64,000 bases of DNA from Rhodothermales bacterium (GCA_024711125.1 JANJTM010000068.1:1-64000); one strand, 5' to 3'. Positions 25,871 through 34,259 are shown, counted from the first letter of the stretch. Translations and numbers: made by a program. The notes: generated by a model from the sequence alone, not told the origin.

Positions 25871-26845
25871 ATGCCCCAGGGGGATCTCGACCTGCGGTTT
25901 GCGCTCGCCGCCGGGGCCGGAGCCCTGGCGATGGTGCTGTATCTCCTGGCCCTCATCCTCGTGGCAAGGGCATTCGAGGTCACGAACCGCATCCGGCGGA
26001 GCAAATTCGTGGACAACTGGAACGAGGTGCTCTCCGGGGCCAGACCCGCGGTACCCGCGTCGATCGCACGGTTGCGACCCAGGGAGCGCCGGGACATGGT
26101 CGAGCGGTGGAACGCGGCCTTTGCCGACGCGCGGGAATCGGGCGTCGACCCCCAACGTCGCGATTCCGACCTGCGCCGGCTTCGGCGCATCGGCGAAGCG
26201 ACGGGACTCGTCGAAGCGTCCTTCCTGATGCTGCGTCAGCCCGGGCGGGACGAACACGTCGCGGCGGTGACCTGCCTCGGGCACATGCGGGCCCTTTCAG
26301 CATGGAACGACCTGGTGCCCCTGGTGCGCGACCCGGATCCGTATGTCTCGCTCTCGGCCCTGCTGGCGCTCGTCCGGATCGACGAGTTGGATGCGGCGCC
26401 GTTCCTGACCCGCCACTTCGGTGCGCACCCGGACTGGCCGGAACACGCCGTGGCGACGCTGATCGACGAGGTGTCCGAGGCCACGCGGGAAACGCTGATC
26501 CTGTATGCGCTGCACGGCACCCCGATCGAGACGCGCGCGCGCATCTTCGCGGGACTCGAACAGGTCGGGCATTCCGGCGCGGCGCGCCTGCTCGACGATG
26601 TGGTGGCCGAAGGAACGTCGGTGGACGACCTGACCCGCTTCCTGTATGCCGCTCGCCTGGAGGGGCATGTGGAGCGGCTCTCGGCGGCGATCCGCGAGGG
26701 GCGGGAACGCGCTCGTGCGCACGCCGTGAGCCTTTTCTCGTCGGTGCCGGGTGTTGCCGATCGCTGGGAGTCCGAACCCCCGTGGGTCCGTGCCCTCGCC
26801 GTCAACCTTCTTGCGGCGTCGGACGAAACGCCGGCCTTCCGCTGA
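25871..26845 (+). CDS. Membrane-anchored HEAT-repeat protein
   Basis: This 324-residue protein has one N-terminal membrane helix (LAAGAGALAMVLYLLALILVA, about residues 10-30) and then a cytosolic alpha-solenoid. Repeats such as EHVAAVTCLGHMRALSAWNDLVPLVRDPDPYVSLSALLALVRI match HEAT units. Solenoids of this type bind partner proteins. It sits between a YaiO barrel (5 nt) and a GT2 synthase (5 nt), so it probably scaffolds or regulates that synthase at the inner membrane. It has no catalytic motif. A longer upstream frame is open, but it is only the shadow of the YaiO gene. Confidence 0.82.
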   Translation: MPQGDLDLRFALAAGAGALAMVLYLLALILVARAFEVTNRIRRSKFVDNWNEVLSGARPAVPASIARLRPRERRDMVERWNAAFADARESGVDPQRRDSDLRRLRRIGEATGLVEASFLMLRQPGRDEHVAAVTCLGHMRALSAWNDLVPLVRDPDPYVSLSALLALVRIDELDAAPFLTRHFGAHPDWPEHAVATLIDEVSEATRETLILYALHGTPIETRARIFAGLEQVGHSGAARLLDDVVAEGTSVDDLTRFLYAARLEGHVERLSAAIREGRERARAHAVSLFSSVPGVADRWESEPPWVRALAVNLLAASDETPAFR

Positions 26846-26850
26846 CGGCC

Positions 26851-28221
26851 ATGGCGTGGTCCCTCGTCGTCGATATCGTGCAGTGGTTCTTCCTCGCGTA
26901 CTTCGCCGGGCTGCAGCTCACGTATTTCACTCTGAACCTCGTCGCGTTCGTCGATCTGCTCGGGCGGCGACGGGTACGACGCGGAGAGGCCCGGCCGAGC
27001 GTGTACCGAGGCTACGAGCCCAGCGTCTCGATCATCATGCCCGCCTACAACGAGCAGGCGATGATCCTGGAGGCCCTGAAGACGATGTTGCACCAGGACT
27101 ACCCGGCCCTGCAGATCGTCATTGTCAACGACGGATCGAAGGACGCGACGCTGGACGTGCTGATGGAGGCATTCGACCTCGTTCCGCTCGAAATCGAGCC
27201 CCGCAGCAGGCTCGAGGCCAAGCCTGTGCGGCGGGTATACCGGTCGCGAACGCAGGCCGACCTCGTGGTGATCGACAAGGAGAACGGCGGAAAGGCAGAC
27301 GCACTGAACGCGGGCATCAATTTCGCCCGGCACGATCTCGTATGCATGATCGACGCCGATACGGTCTTCGAGCCCGACTGCATCCGGCGCACCGTCGAGC
27401 TTTACATGGAGCGGCCGGACACGATCGCCGCGGGCGGCACCATCATGCCCATGAACGGCAGCGTGCGCGACGAACGCGGATTCGTGGTGCGGCCCGGGCT
27501 GGCACGCAATTTCTGGGCGCGCATCCAGACGGTCGAGTACGTACGCGCTTTCCTGTTCGGGCGCCTGGGTTGGGTGCCGGCCAACGCACTGCTCGTGATT
27601 TCAGGCGCGTTCGGGCTCTTCGACCGCCGTGCCGTGGTTGCCGTGGGCGGCTACCGTCGCGACACGGTGGGGGAGGACATGGAACTCACGGTGCGCCTGC
27701 ACCGGTGGGCCCGGGAGCAGGGACGCCCGTATCGGGTGGCATTCGTGCCCGGAATCACGTGCTGGACGGAAGTACCGGAGAAGGGCTTCGTGCTGCAGCA
27801 GCAGCGCATCCGCTGGCACCAGGGCCTTTCGGAATGCGTGGCGATTCACCGCGGGCTGCTGTTCCGCCACGGCGCCGCCGGCTGGCTGGCGATGCCGGCC
27901 CAGGTGGTGTTCGAGTGGCTGAGCCCGGTCGTCGAGGTGTCGGGCTACCTCTTCGCCGCGGTGGCCCTCGCCCTCGGGCTCATCGGTCACGAAGCCGTGA
28001 TCGCGTTCCTCGTGCTGTCCGTGGGACTCGGGATCCTGCTGTCCGTGTCGTCGCTGCTACTGCAGGAACTCGTTCTGAAGGCGTTCCCGCGTTTCCGCGA
28101 CGTCGCGGTTCTTTGCGGCTACGCGGTGCTCGAGAACGTGGGCTATCGGCAGGCGCACGCCGCATGGCGCATCATCGGCCTGTTCCGCTGGCTGGGCCGG
28201 CGGGGTTACAGCTGGCACTGA
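26851..28221 (+). CDS. Processive glycosyltransferase family 2 (poly-GlcNAc synthase-like)
   Basis: This 456-residue membrane GT2 protein is related to PgaC/IcaA and hyaluronan/cellulose-type synthases, which polymerise and extrude a polysaccharide across the inner membrane. An N-terminal helix pair (about 5-37) precedes the GT-A domain. Its signatures are SIIMPAYNE, VNDGSKD, MIDADT (DxD), GEDMELTVRLH, and QQQRIRWHQG, the Q-x-x-R-W acceptor motif. Three or more C-terminal helices follow. The start at 26851 is 5 nt after the HEAT gene. No deacetylase or PgaA-like porin is nearby, so the polymer and exit route are open questions. Confidence 0.88.
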   Translation: MAWSLVVDIVQWFFLAYFAGLQLTYFTLNLVAFVDLLGRRRVRRGEARPSVYRGYEPSVSIIMPAYNEQAMILEALKTMLHQDYPALQIVIVNDGSKDATLDVLMEAFDLVPLEIEPRSRLEAKPVRRVYRSRTQADLVVIDKENGGKADALNAGINFARHDLVCMIDADTVFEPDCIRRTVELYMERPDTIAAGGTIMPMNGSVRDERGFVVRPGLARNFWARIQTVEYVRAFLFGRLGWVPANALLVISGAFGLFDRRAVVAVGGYRRDTVGEDMELTVRLHRWAREQGRPYRVAFVPGITCWTEVPEKGFVLQQQRIRWHQGLSECVAIHRGLLFRHGAAGWLAMPAQVVFEWLSPVVEVSGYLFAAVALALGLIGHEAVIAFLVLSVGLGILLSVSSLLLQELVLKAFPRFRDVAVLCGYAVLENVGYRQAHAAWRIIGLFRWLGRRGYSWH

Positions 28222-28233
28222 CGTCGACGGCGC

Positions 28234-29532
28234 TCACGCCGATACGGGTCGTACCGAGAGCACCTCGTTGACGAGCTGCTGCCAGGCCTTCCATTCGGCC
28301 TGGACCTCGGCACGCAATGCGGCGATCCGGGCTTTCGCGGCGGTGACCTCTTCCCGCCGGGCAACCCGCCGTGCGGCGCGGTACGCGTCGACAGCCTCCT
28401 TCAGTTCGGCAATCCGGGCGACGACGGCGTGGCTGGCTTCTTCGACGCGCCGTCGCGTGGCTTCAATGCGGGCGAGATAGGCCTCGTGCGCATGGTCCAG
28501 CCGCTCCTGTCCGGCGTGCCGCCACCCGGCGAGGCTCTCGTGTGCATGGTCCAGCCGTTCCTGTCCGGCCTGCCTCCACCCGGCGAGGCTCTCGTGCGCG
28601 ACGGACCGGAGGTGATCCAGGAGCAGGGCACGGTCGGCGGCCACGAGTCGCTTCTTGATCGTCAGGTCGCCTACGCGCTTGAGGTTGCGGGTGAGGCCCA
28701 CCTTCGAGAGCAGCCAGATCATGTGCTTGGACGGATCGAAATGGTACCACTTGATCCCGTTCCGATAGTCGCCCGCAAACGTGTGATGGTAGTTGTGGTA
28801 GCCCTCGCCGAACGTGAGCAGCGCGATCACGAAGTTGTTGACGGCCGAATGCTCGGTCGAGTACGGTCGCGATCCCCAGATGTGCGCGATCGAGTTGATG
28901 AACCACGTACCGTGGTGGGAGAGGAAGAGCCGCAGCAGGAACGCGAAGACGAACCCACCCCAGAGGTCTCCCGCCAGCAGCCCGATCCCGACCGTCGTGA
29001 TGACGTTCGAGCCGATCGCCCACGCCAGGTAATGTTCGTGCTGGGAGCGGATGACCGGATCACGCAGCAGGTCCTTGACCAGGCTCTCGTTGACGGGGGC
29101 CTGCCGCTTGAACATCCACAGGACGTGGGAATGCCAGAAGCCGAGTTGCGTCCCGTACGGGTCCCCGTCGCGGTCCACGTGCTTGTGGTGGAGGCGATGA
29201 TCGTGGGACCACTTGACGATGGAGCCCTGGAGGGTCACGCTTCCGAAAAACACGAGGAGCCACTCGACGATGCCCGCCGCTTCGTACGTGCGATGCGAAA
29301 AGAGACGATGGTACCCCATCGTGATGCTCAGCATGGTGACCGTGAGCAGCGCGAGGGTCCACGCGAGGAGCGGAAGGGACGGTGAGCCGAACCCGAGGTA
29401 AACGGGCAGCGCGATCGCGAGGACCACGTGGTAGCCTGCGATGAAGCCGAAAATGCCCCAGTCGATGTCGTTCTTGCGGAAAAAGTCGAGAGCCCGGCGC
29501 AGCATGGTTCGGAACGGGATGGCCATGAACAC
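28234..29532 (-). CDS. Acyl-CoA/acyl-lipid delta-9-type fatty-acid desaturase with coiled-coil tail
   Basis: This is a membrane di-iron desaturase that introduces a double bond into fatty acyl chains. The three histidine boxes are HRLFSH (about residue 77), HDHRLHHKHVD (about 113) and EGYHNYHHTF (about 245). Four membrane segments are visible and the core covers about 300 residues. The last 130 residues form a highly charged helical extension that typical desaturases lack. It contains two copies of an 18-residue unit beginning HESLAGWR. The convergent GT2 gene ends only 12 nt away. Regulation by temperature is plausible for such enzymes but not shown here. Confidence 0.88.
   Translation of the reverse strand: MFMAIPFRTMLRRALDFFRKNDIDWGIFGFIAGYHVVLAIALPVYLGFGSPSLPLLAWTLALLTVTMLSITMGYHRLFSHRTYEAAGIVEWLLVFFGSVTLQGSIVKWSHDHRLHHKHVDRDGDPYGTQLGFWHSHVLWMFKRQAPVNESLVKDLLRDPVIRSQHEHYLAWAIGSNVITTVGIGLLAGDLWGGFVFAFLLRLFLSHHGTWFINSIAHIWGSRPYSTEHSAVNNFVIALLTFGEGYHNYHHTFAGDYRNGIKWYHFDPSKHMIWLLSKVGLTRNLKRVGDLTIKKRLVAADRALLLDHLRSVAHESLAGWRQAGQERLDHAHESLAGWRHAGQERLDHAHEAYLARIEATRRRVEEASHAVVARIAELKEAVDAYRAARRVARREEVTAAKARIAALRAEVQAEWKAWQQLVNEVLSVRPVSA
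28480..28600 (-). repeat. 54-bp tandem duplication in the desaturase tail
   Basis: Two 54-bp units (28480-28533 and 28534-28587) differ at a few positions, and the start of a third follows. They encode 18-residue helical repeats, AHESLAGWRQAGQERLDH and a copy with Q changed to H, so the length remains in frame and in helical register. Confidence 0.85.
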
Positions 29533-29553
29533 GAAACCCCGGCTTTACCGGGG
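29533..29553 (-). terminator. Hairpin after the RRM gene
   Basis: Reading leftward, CCCCGG-TAAAG-CCGGGG is followed by TTTCGTG. It lies between the RRM gene stop (29600) and the desaturase start (29532). The stem is short but GC-only and the T run is weak, so termination may be partial. Confidence 0.45.
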
Positions 29554-29599
29554 CTTCGGGAGAAAGATCCGTGCGCCGAGCGCGGCGACGGGCTGATTC

Positions 29600-29974
29600 T
29601 CAGTAGCGGTCGCGGTCGCGTCCGCCGCCGCCGCCGCCGCCGTAGCCGCCACGGCTTCCGCCGCCGCCGTAGCCACCCCCACCGCGGTTGCCTCCGCCGC
29701 CGCCGCCGGGGCCGCGACGCTCAGGGCGCTCGGAGCGCGGACGGGCTTCGTTCACGACGAGGGCGCGGCCGCCCATGTCGGTGCCGTTGAGCGCATCGAT
29801 CGCGTTCTGCGCCTCGTTGCGGTCGGGCATTTCGACGAACCCGAACCCGCGGGAGCGATCCGTCTCGCGATCCTTGACGATGGAAGAGGAGTCGACGCGA
29901 CCGTACGCTTCGAACATGTTGCGAAGCTCTTCTTCAGAGGTCCGCCAGGGGAGATTGCCTACGTAGATGTTCAT
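29600..29974 (-). CDS. Glycine-rich RRM RNA-binding protein
   Basis: This is a 124-residue protein with one RNA recognition motif. RNP2 is NIYVGNLPW at the N terminus and RNP1 is RGFGFVEM near residue 43, both with the expected aromatics. A tail of about 45 residues is made of Gly runs with Tyr and Arg (GGGGYGGGGSRGGYGG) and ends RDRDRY. Such proteins act as RNA chaperones and are often cold-induced. I start at ATG 29974, directly before RNP2, instead of farther upstream. A candidate promoter lies at 30117-30148, implying an untranslated leader of roughly 130-140 nt, compatible with post-transcriptional control. Confidence 0.93.
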   Translation of the reverse strand: MNIYVGNLPWRTSEEELRNMFEAYGRVDSSSIVKDRETDRSRGFGFVEMPDRNEAQNAIDALNGTDMGGRALVVNEARPRSERPERRGPGGGGGGNRGGGGYGGGGSRGGYGGGGGGGRDRDRY

Positions 29975-30465
29975 GACCAGACTGTCGTTCTTACCGGGTC
30001 GATGCCACTGGCGCACGGGAAAGACCGACAGGGGGTAGCCGCGAAAGCCAATCTCCAGTCCGCGTCGAGTGCGGATGACAACGCCATAACCGAGCGGTGC
30101 AACAGGCGGTTTTCGTCAAAGATCCAAGATGTGCAAATTTTTTTTCAACCTCCGGCCATCCAAGACGTTGGGGCACAACCCGGTGCGGCCTGCGGTCCCG
30201 CCGCTCCCGCACGGAACGCACGACGGGAACCCGCCCTCCGTACCGGGTAGACGGGCGTAGGCAACCGTCCTATCCCCGAAACAGGGATCGTTGTACGCGG
30301 GATCGTAAGATTCGCCCGCAGGGCCGGCCGTCGGGCGTTCGCATCTTGCGACCAACGCGCGGATCGTGCCGAGGACGGAAGCCCTGGAAATCGGGCACCG
30401 ACGACGGCTTTCAGGGCGCCATGGACGACCACCGACGCGGCATCAAACCCATGGGAGGTTTCCGT
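29975..30465. other. Divergent intergenic region between the RRM gene and a lipoprotein gene
   Basis: This 491-bp stretch has no credible protein. It includes the presumed leader and promoter of the RRM gene and an A/T-rich island (30134-30145, AAATTTTTTTTC on the plus strand), unusual for this GC-rich window. I see no clear promoter for the rightward lipoprotein gene. Confidence 0.5.
30117..30148 (-). promoter_or_regulatory. Candidate promoter of the RRM gene
   Basis: On the minus strand TTG (30148-30146) and GATCTTTG (30124-30117) are 21 nt apart, one mismatch from the Bacteroidota TAnnTTTG -7 box, with an A-tract between them. The predicted transcript starts near 30110. Confidence 0.4.
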
Positions 30466-30813
30466 ATGCGAGTGCTCGCCGCCGTCATCCTGCTCGTGTT
30501 CATGACGGGATGCGACTCCAATGACAACAACAACAACGTCAACCCGCCGATCACCAACACGAACCCGCGCGTCCAGGTCAACAACCAGAGCGCGACCACG
30601 ATCGTCACGTTCCAGTGGAGCGACTGCTCGGCGACCGTCTGGGGCGGCGACCGGCTCGGGACCGACGTCATCGGTCCGGGCGGAAGCCGTGCTTTCGAAC
30701 TTGCCCCGGGCTGCTACGACTTCCAGGCCGTCAACGACCTGGGCCTCGTGCGCCAGTTGATGGGTCAGCAGGCCAACTACAACCAGACCATCCAGTTCAA
30801 CTTCACGAACTGA
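30466..30813 (+). CDS. Small hypothetical lipoprotein
   Basis: This is a 115-residue product with a clear lipoprotein signal (MRVLAAVILLVFMTGC, lipid-anchored Cys at residue 16). An Asn/Pro/Thr-rich linker (DNNNNVNPPITNTNP) follows, then a compact domain with two cysteines and beta-strand-like segments (ATTIVTFQWSDCSATVWGG, FELAPGCYDFQAVND). The domain is shaped like a small Ig-type fold, but I do not recognise its family. GGGAGG ends 7 nt before ATG 30466, a strong ribosome site that decides the start over ATG 30451. A 12-bp hairpin follows the stop, so it is probably monocistronic. Confidence 0.78.
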   Translation: MRVLAAVILLVFMTGCDSNDNNNNVNPPITNTNPRVQVNNQSATTIVTFQWSDCSATVWGGDRLGTDVIGPGGSRAFELAPGCYDFQAVNDLGLVRQLMGQQANYNQTIQFNFTN

Positions 30814-30850
30814 CGGTCTCGGAATACGTCCACGCTCTGCGGATCGACCC

Positions 30851-30889
30851 GGAAGCCTCGCGCCGAAGCGCGGGGCTTCCGCGTTTCGT
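30851..30889 (+). terminator. Terminator-like hairpin after the small lipoprotein gene
   Basis: A 12-bp stem (GGAAGCCTCGCG 30851-30862 with CGCGGGGCTTCC 30869-30880, one G-T pair) and a 6-nt loop are followed by GCGTTTCGT. The stem is strong and the T run weak. Confidence 0.6.
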
Positions 30890-30918
30890 CCGGGTCCCCG
30901 GACCTGTTCGGCGGGTCG

Positions 30919-30947
30919 TTGCCAAGGTTCGGGACCGTGGGTATCCT
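30919..30947 (+). promoter_or_regulatory. Candidate promoter of the ThuA/sugar dehydrogenase gene
   Basis: TTG (30919-30921) is followed after exactly 20 nt by TATCCT (30942-30947). This is the same geometry as the element at 4228-4257 on the other strand, and it sits 21 nt before the start codon. Confidence 0.45.
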
Positions 30948-30968
30948 AGCACGTCTCCAGCAACCGCC

Positions 30969-33032
30969 ATGGCCCGCTTCCTGTACGCCACCCTGCTGCT
31001 GATGCTTCCCGGCATCACCGCCTGCACGCCCGATCCGCACCTCCTGGTGTTCTCGAAGACCGCCGGGTTCCGTCACGATTCCATCGAGCCCGGCATCGAG
31101 GCGCTGCGCAGGCTCGGGGCCGAGAACGGATTCACCATCGAGGCGACCGAGGATTCGACGGTCTTCTCGGACGAGAGCCTGGCCCGCTTCGATGCGGTGG
31201 TTTTCCTGTCCACGACCCAGGACGTCCTCGGCGAGCCGGGCCAACAGGCCCTCCAGCGCTACATACAGGCAGGCGGAGGGTACGTGGGAATCCACGCCGC
31301 GAGTGACACCGAATACGGATGGCCCTGGTATGGGCAGCTCGTCGGAGGCTATTTCGAGAGCCACCCGGCCATCCAGGAAGCCCGACTCCTCGTGGTGGAC
31401 CGGCAACACGAATCGACGGCGCACCTGCCGGACGAGTGGATCCGCACCGACGAGTGGTACGAGATCGACCGCGTCAACCACGACGTGAACGTGCTGCTCG
31501 ACATCGACGAAACGTCGTACCGGCGATTCCGGCCAGCACACGAAGGCGACAGGCGGCCGCTCGCCTGGTACCACGAATTCGAAGGCGGGCGCTCCTGGTA
31601 CACGGCGCTGGGGCACACGATCGAGTCGTACTCCGAACCGGAGTTCCTTCGCCACGTGCTGGGGGGCATCCGCTGGGTGACCGACGGACGGGGTGGCCTG
31701 GACTATGGGCGCGCGGGTGTGAGACCCACGTTCGACCGGTTCACGCGCGAGGTGTACGACCAGGATCTCGACGAGCCCATGGAACTCGACGTGCTGCCCG
31801 ACGGACGTGTCGTGTTCGTCGAGCGGAGGGGAGCGGTCAAGGTGCACGACCCGCGGGCGCGGGTTACCCGGCTGGTCGACTCGCTCCACGTGTACTACGG
31901 GCTCGAGGACGGGCTGCTCGGATTGGCGCTGGACCCCGAATGGGAGCGCAATCGCTGGGTCTACTTCTATTATTCGTCCCCGGACGCCGTGGAAAACCGT
32001 CTCTCGAGGTTCGATTTCGACGGCGAAACCCTCGACGTGACCTCGGAGAAGGTGCTCCTGACCGTGCCTACGCAGCGGGACGAGTGCTGCCACGCGGGCG
32101 GTTCGGTCCAGTTCGGACCGGACGGCCTCCTGTACGTTTCGACGGGCGACAACACGAATCCGTTCGCTTCGGACGGGTTCAGTCCGACCGACGAACGTCC
32201 CGGGCGGTCGGCATGGGACGCGCAGCGCACGGCCGCCAATTCGATGGATCTCCGCGGCAAGATCCTCCGGATACGCCCCCTTCCCGACGGGTCCGTCGAG
32301 ATTCCGACCGACAACCTGTTTGCCGCGGATCCCGCGCGAGGTCGACCCGAGATCTACGTCATGGGAAACCGGAACCCGTTCCGCATCCACGTGGACGGAC
32401 GCACCGGGTGGCTCTACTGGGGGGACGTCGGTCCCGACGCGAACGCGGAGGATTCGACGAGGGGCCCGGCGGGGCACGACGAGATCAACCAGGCGCGCGA
32501 AGCGGGCTTCTTCGGGTGGCCCTATTTCATCGCAGACAACCGGGCGTACCACGACGTCGATTTCGCGACAGGACGTTCGGCCGGTCCGAGGGACGCGTTA
32601 GCGCCGGTGAACGATTCGCCGAACAATACCGGCGCCCGCGACCTTCCCGAGGCCCGGGGCGCATTTCTCTGGTACCCGTATGGACCGTCGAAGCGGTTCC
32701 CGTTGGTCGGACAGGGAGGACGGACGGCCATGGCCGGCCCCGTATTCCACGAGTCGCTCTATCCGGCGGGTCCGGCGCGTTTCCCGTCGTATTTCGACGG
32801 CAAGCTCTTCGTATACGAGTGGATGCGGCACCGCATCTGGGTCGTCACGATGGATGCGGAAGGCCGGTACCGCTGGATGGACACCTTCCTGCCCGAGATC
32901 CCGCTGGTTCGACCGATGGACCTCGAGTTCGGTCGGGACGGCTCGCTGTACCTGCTCGAATACGGGGAGGTATGGAACCAGCGAAACCCCGACGCCCGGC
33001 TCTCACGCATCGCGTGGCGAGGCGATCCGTGA
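30969..33032 (+). CDS. ThuA-domain / PQQ-type sugar dehydrogenase fusion lipoprotein
   Basis: This is a 687-residue exported protein. The N terminus ends in a lipobox-like ITAC (Cys about residue 19). Residues about 25-240 are a ThuA (trehalose utilisation, glutamine-amidotransferase-like) domain with SKTAGFRHDS and GIHAASDTEYGWPWYG. Residues about 265-687 form a six-bladed beta-propeller of the soluble glucose/sorbosone dehydrogenase type: GLLGLALDPEWERNRWVYFYYS, HAGGSVQFGPDGLLYVSTGD, GNRNPFRIHVDG. Longer relatives add PKD and cytochrome c domains, absent here, so an external electron acceptor is needed if it is a dehydrogenase. The gene is followed 64 nt later by a PHP phosphodiesterase. 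Confidence 0.88.
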   Translation: MARFLYATLLLMLPGITACTPDPHLLVFSKTAGFRHDSIEPGIEALRRLGAENGFTIEATEDSTVFSDESLARFDAVVFLSTTQDVLGEPGQQALQRYIQAGGGYVGIHAASDTEYGWPWYGQLVGGYFESHPAIQEARLLVVDRQHESTAHLPDEWIRTDEWYEIDRVNHDVNVLLDIDETSYRRFRPAHEGDRRPLAWYHEFEGGRSWYTALGHTIESYSEPEFLRHVLGGIRWVTDGRGGLDYGRAGVRPTFDRFTREVYDQDLDEPMELDVLPDGRVVFVERRGAVKVHDPRARVTRLVDSLHVYYGLEDGLLGLALDPEWERNRWVYFYYSSPDAVENRLSRFDFDGETLDVTSEKVLLTVPTQRDECCHAGGSVQFGPDGLLYVSTGDNTNPFASDGFSPTDERPGRSAWDAQRTAANSMDLRGKILRIRPLPDGSVEIPTDNLFAADPARGRPEIYVMGNRNPFRIHVDGRTGWLYWGDVGPDANAEDSTRGPAGHDEINQAREAGFFGWPYFIADNRAYHDVDFATGRSAGPRDALAPVNDSPNNTGARDLPEARGAFLWYPYGPSKRFPLVGQGGRTAMAGPVFHESLYPAGPARFPSYFDGKLFVYEWMRHRIWVVTMDAEGRYRWMDTFLPEIPLVRPMDLEFGRDGSLYLLEYGEVWNQRNPDARLSRIAWRGDP

Positions 33033-33096
33033 CGGGGTCACGTTCCGGTAATCCGGCGCCGCTATCCTGCTCCGAACCCTGCCGTCCATCTCCGCC

Positions 33097-34242
33097 ATGG
33101 CCCGTCCGCACCCGTTCCGCATCCTGAAGACCGTCGCGATCCCGTTCCTGGCCCTGCTCGCCCCGGGACCGGTCCTGTCGCAGCATACCCACGCGCCGAG
33201 CCGGGCCATCGAGTTCCCGGACGTGCCGGGTTACGAGACCCTCGTCTGCGACCTGCATATCCACTCGGTCTTCTCGGACGGCAGCGTCTGGCCGTCGATC
33301 CGGGTGGAAGAAGCGATCCGGGACGGGCTCGACTGCATCGCGACCACCGAGCACCTCGAGTACCAGCCCCGCAAGGCCGACATCCCGCACCCGGACCGCA
33401 ACCGGTCGTTCGAGGTCGCCAAGGGCGCGCTGCGCGGGCGCGACCTCATCGTGGTCAACGGGAGCGAGATCACCCGGTCGATGCCGCCCGGCCACGCCAA
33501 CGCGGTGTTCGTGAGCGACGCGAACCGGCTCCTGGCGGATGATCCGATCGATTCGTTCGAGGAGGCAGGCCGGCAGCAGGCCTTCGTGTTCTGGAACCAC
33601 CCGAACTGGGACGCGCAGAAGAAGGACGGAATCGCGTCCGTCTGGCCGATGCACCGGAAGCTGATCGACGACGGCCTGCTCCACGGCATAGAGGTCGTGA
33701 ACGACCTGACCTTTTCGGAAGAGGCGCTGCAGATCGCGCTCGACAACGACCTGGCGATTCTCGGCAACTCGGACATCCATGACCTGGTGGACTGGCAGTT
33801 CGACATTCCCGCCGGCGGACACCGTCCGGTTACGCTGATCTTCGCTTCGGAACGATCCGAAGCGGGCATACTCGAGGCGCTTCGGGCACGGCGCACGGCG
33901 GCCTGGTTCCGAAACCAGTTGATCGGAAGGCCTCGGGAGGTGCTGCCGATCGTCCGGGCGTCGGCCGTCGTGACCGCGGCGAAGTATCGGGCCGACACGG
34001 TCATCCTGGAGGTGACCCTCGAAAACCGGTCCGACGCGCCGTTCCTCCTGCTGAACGAATCTCCGTACTCGTTCCACCGGGACGCGGACCTCGTCGTCCT
34101 CGAACCGCACTCGACGTACGTACTCGAGGTGAAGACGGTCACGCGCGTCGAGACGCTCGAACTTCCGATGCGGGTCCTGAACGTCGTGACCGCCCCGGGC
34201 GAGAATCCGGTGGTGTCGTTCCCCGTCGTCGTGCAGCCCTGA
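33097..34242 (+). CDS. Exported PHP-superfamily phosphodiesterase (Sb-PDE-like)
   Basis: This is a 381-residue protein with a signal peptide (cleavage near VLSQ) and a polymerase-and-histidinol-phosphatase fold. Metal ligands are visible in CDLHIHSVFSDGSVWP, ATTEHLEY, FWNHPNWD and LGNSDIHD, in the family order. Relatives such as Sb-PDE hydrolyse phosphodiesters, but the physiological substrate here is unknown. The C-terminal 100 residues (VTLENRSDAPFLLL) look like a beta-sandwich. A TATCCT box lies 34 nt before the ATG. The gene is convergent with tonB, whose stop is 18 nt away. Confidence 0.85.
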   Translation: MARPHPFRILKTVAIPFLALLAPGPVLSQHTHAPSRAIEFPDVPGYETLVCDLHIHSVFSDGSVWPSIRVEEAIRDGLDCIATTEHLEYQPRKADIPHPDRNRSFEVAKGALRGRDLIVVNGSEITRSMPPGHANAVFVSDANRLLADDPIDSFEEAGRQQAFVFWNHPNWDAQKKDGIASVWPMHRKLIDDGLLHGIEVVNDLTFSEEALQIALDNDLAILGNSDIHDLVDWQFDIPAGGHRPVTLIFASERSEAGILEALRARRTAAWFRNQLIGRPREVLPIVRASAVVTAAKYRADTVILEVTLENRSDAPFLLLNESPYSFHRDADLVVLEPHSTYVLEVKTVTRVETLELPMRVLNVVTAPGENPVVSFPVVVQP

Positions 34243-34259
34243 GCCCGGGGGCGTCCCGG

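Noticed and set aside
30097-30465. N-terminal extension of the small lipoprotein
   Set aside because: The extension is Arg-rich and non-conserved in style, whereas ATG 30466 has a strong GGGAGG site and begins exactly at the signal peptide.
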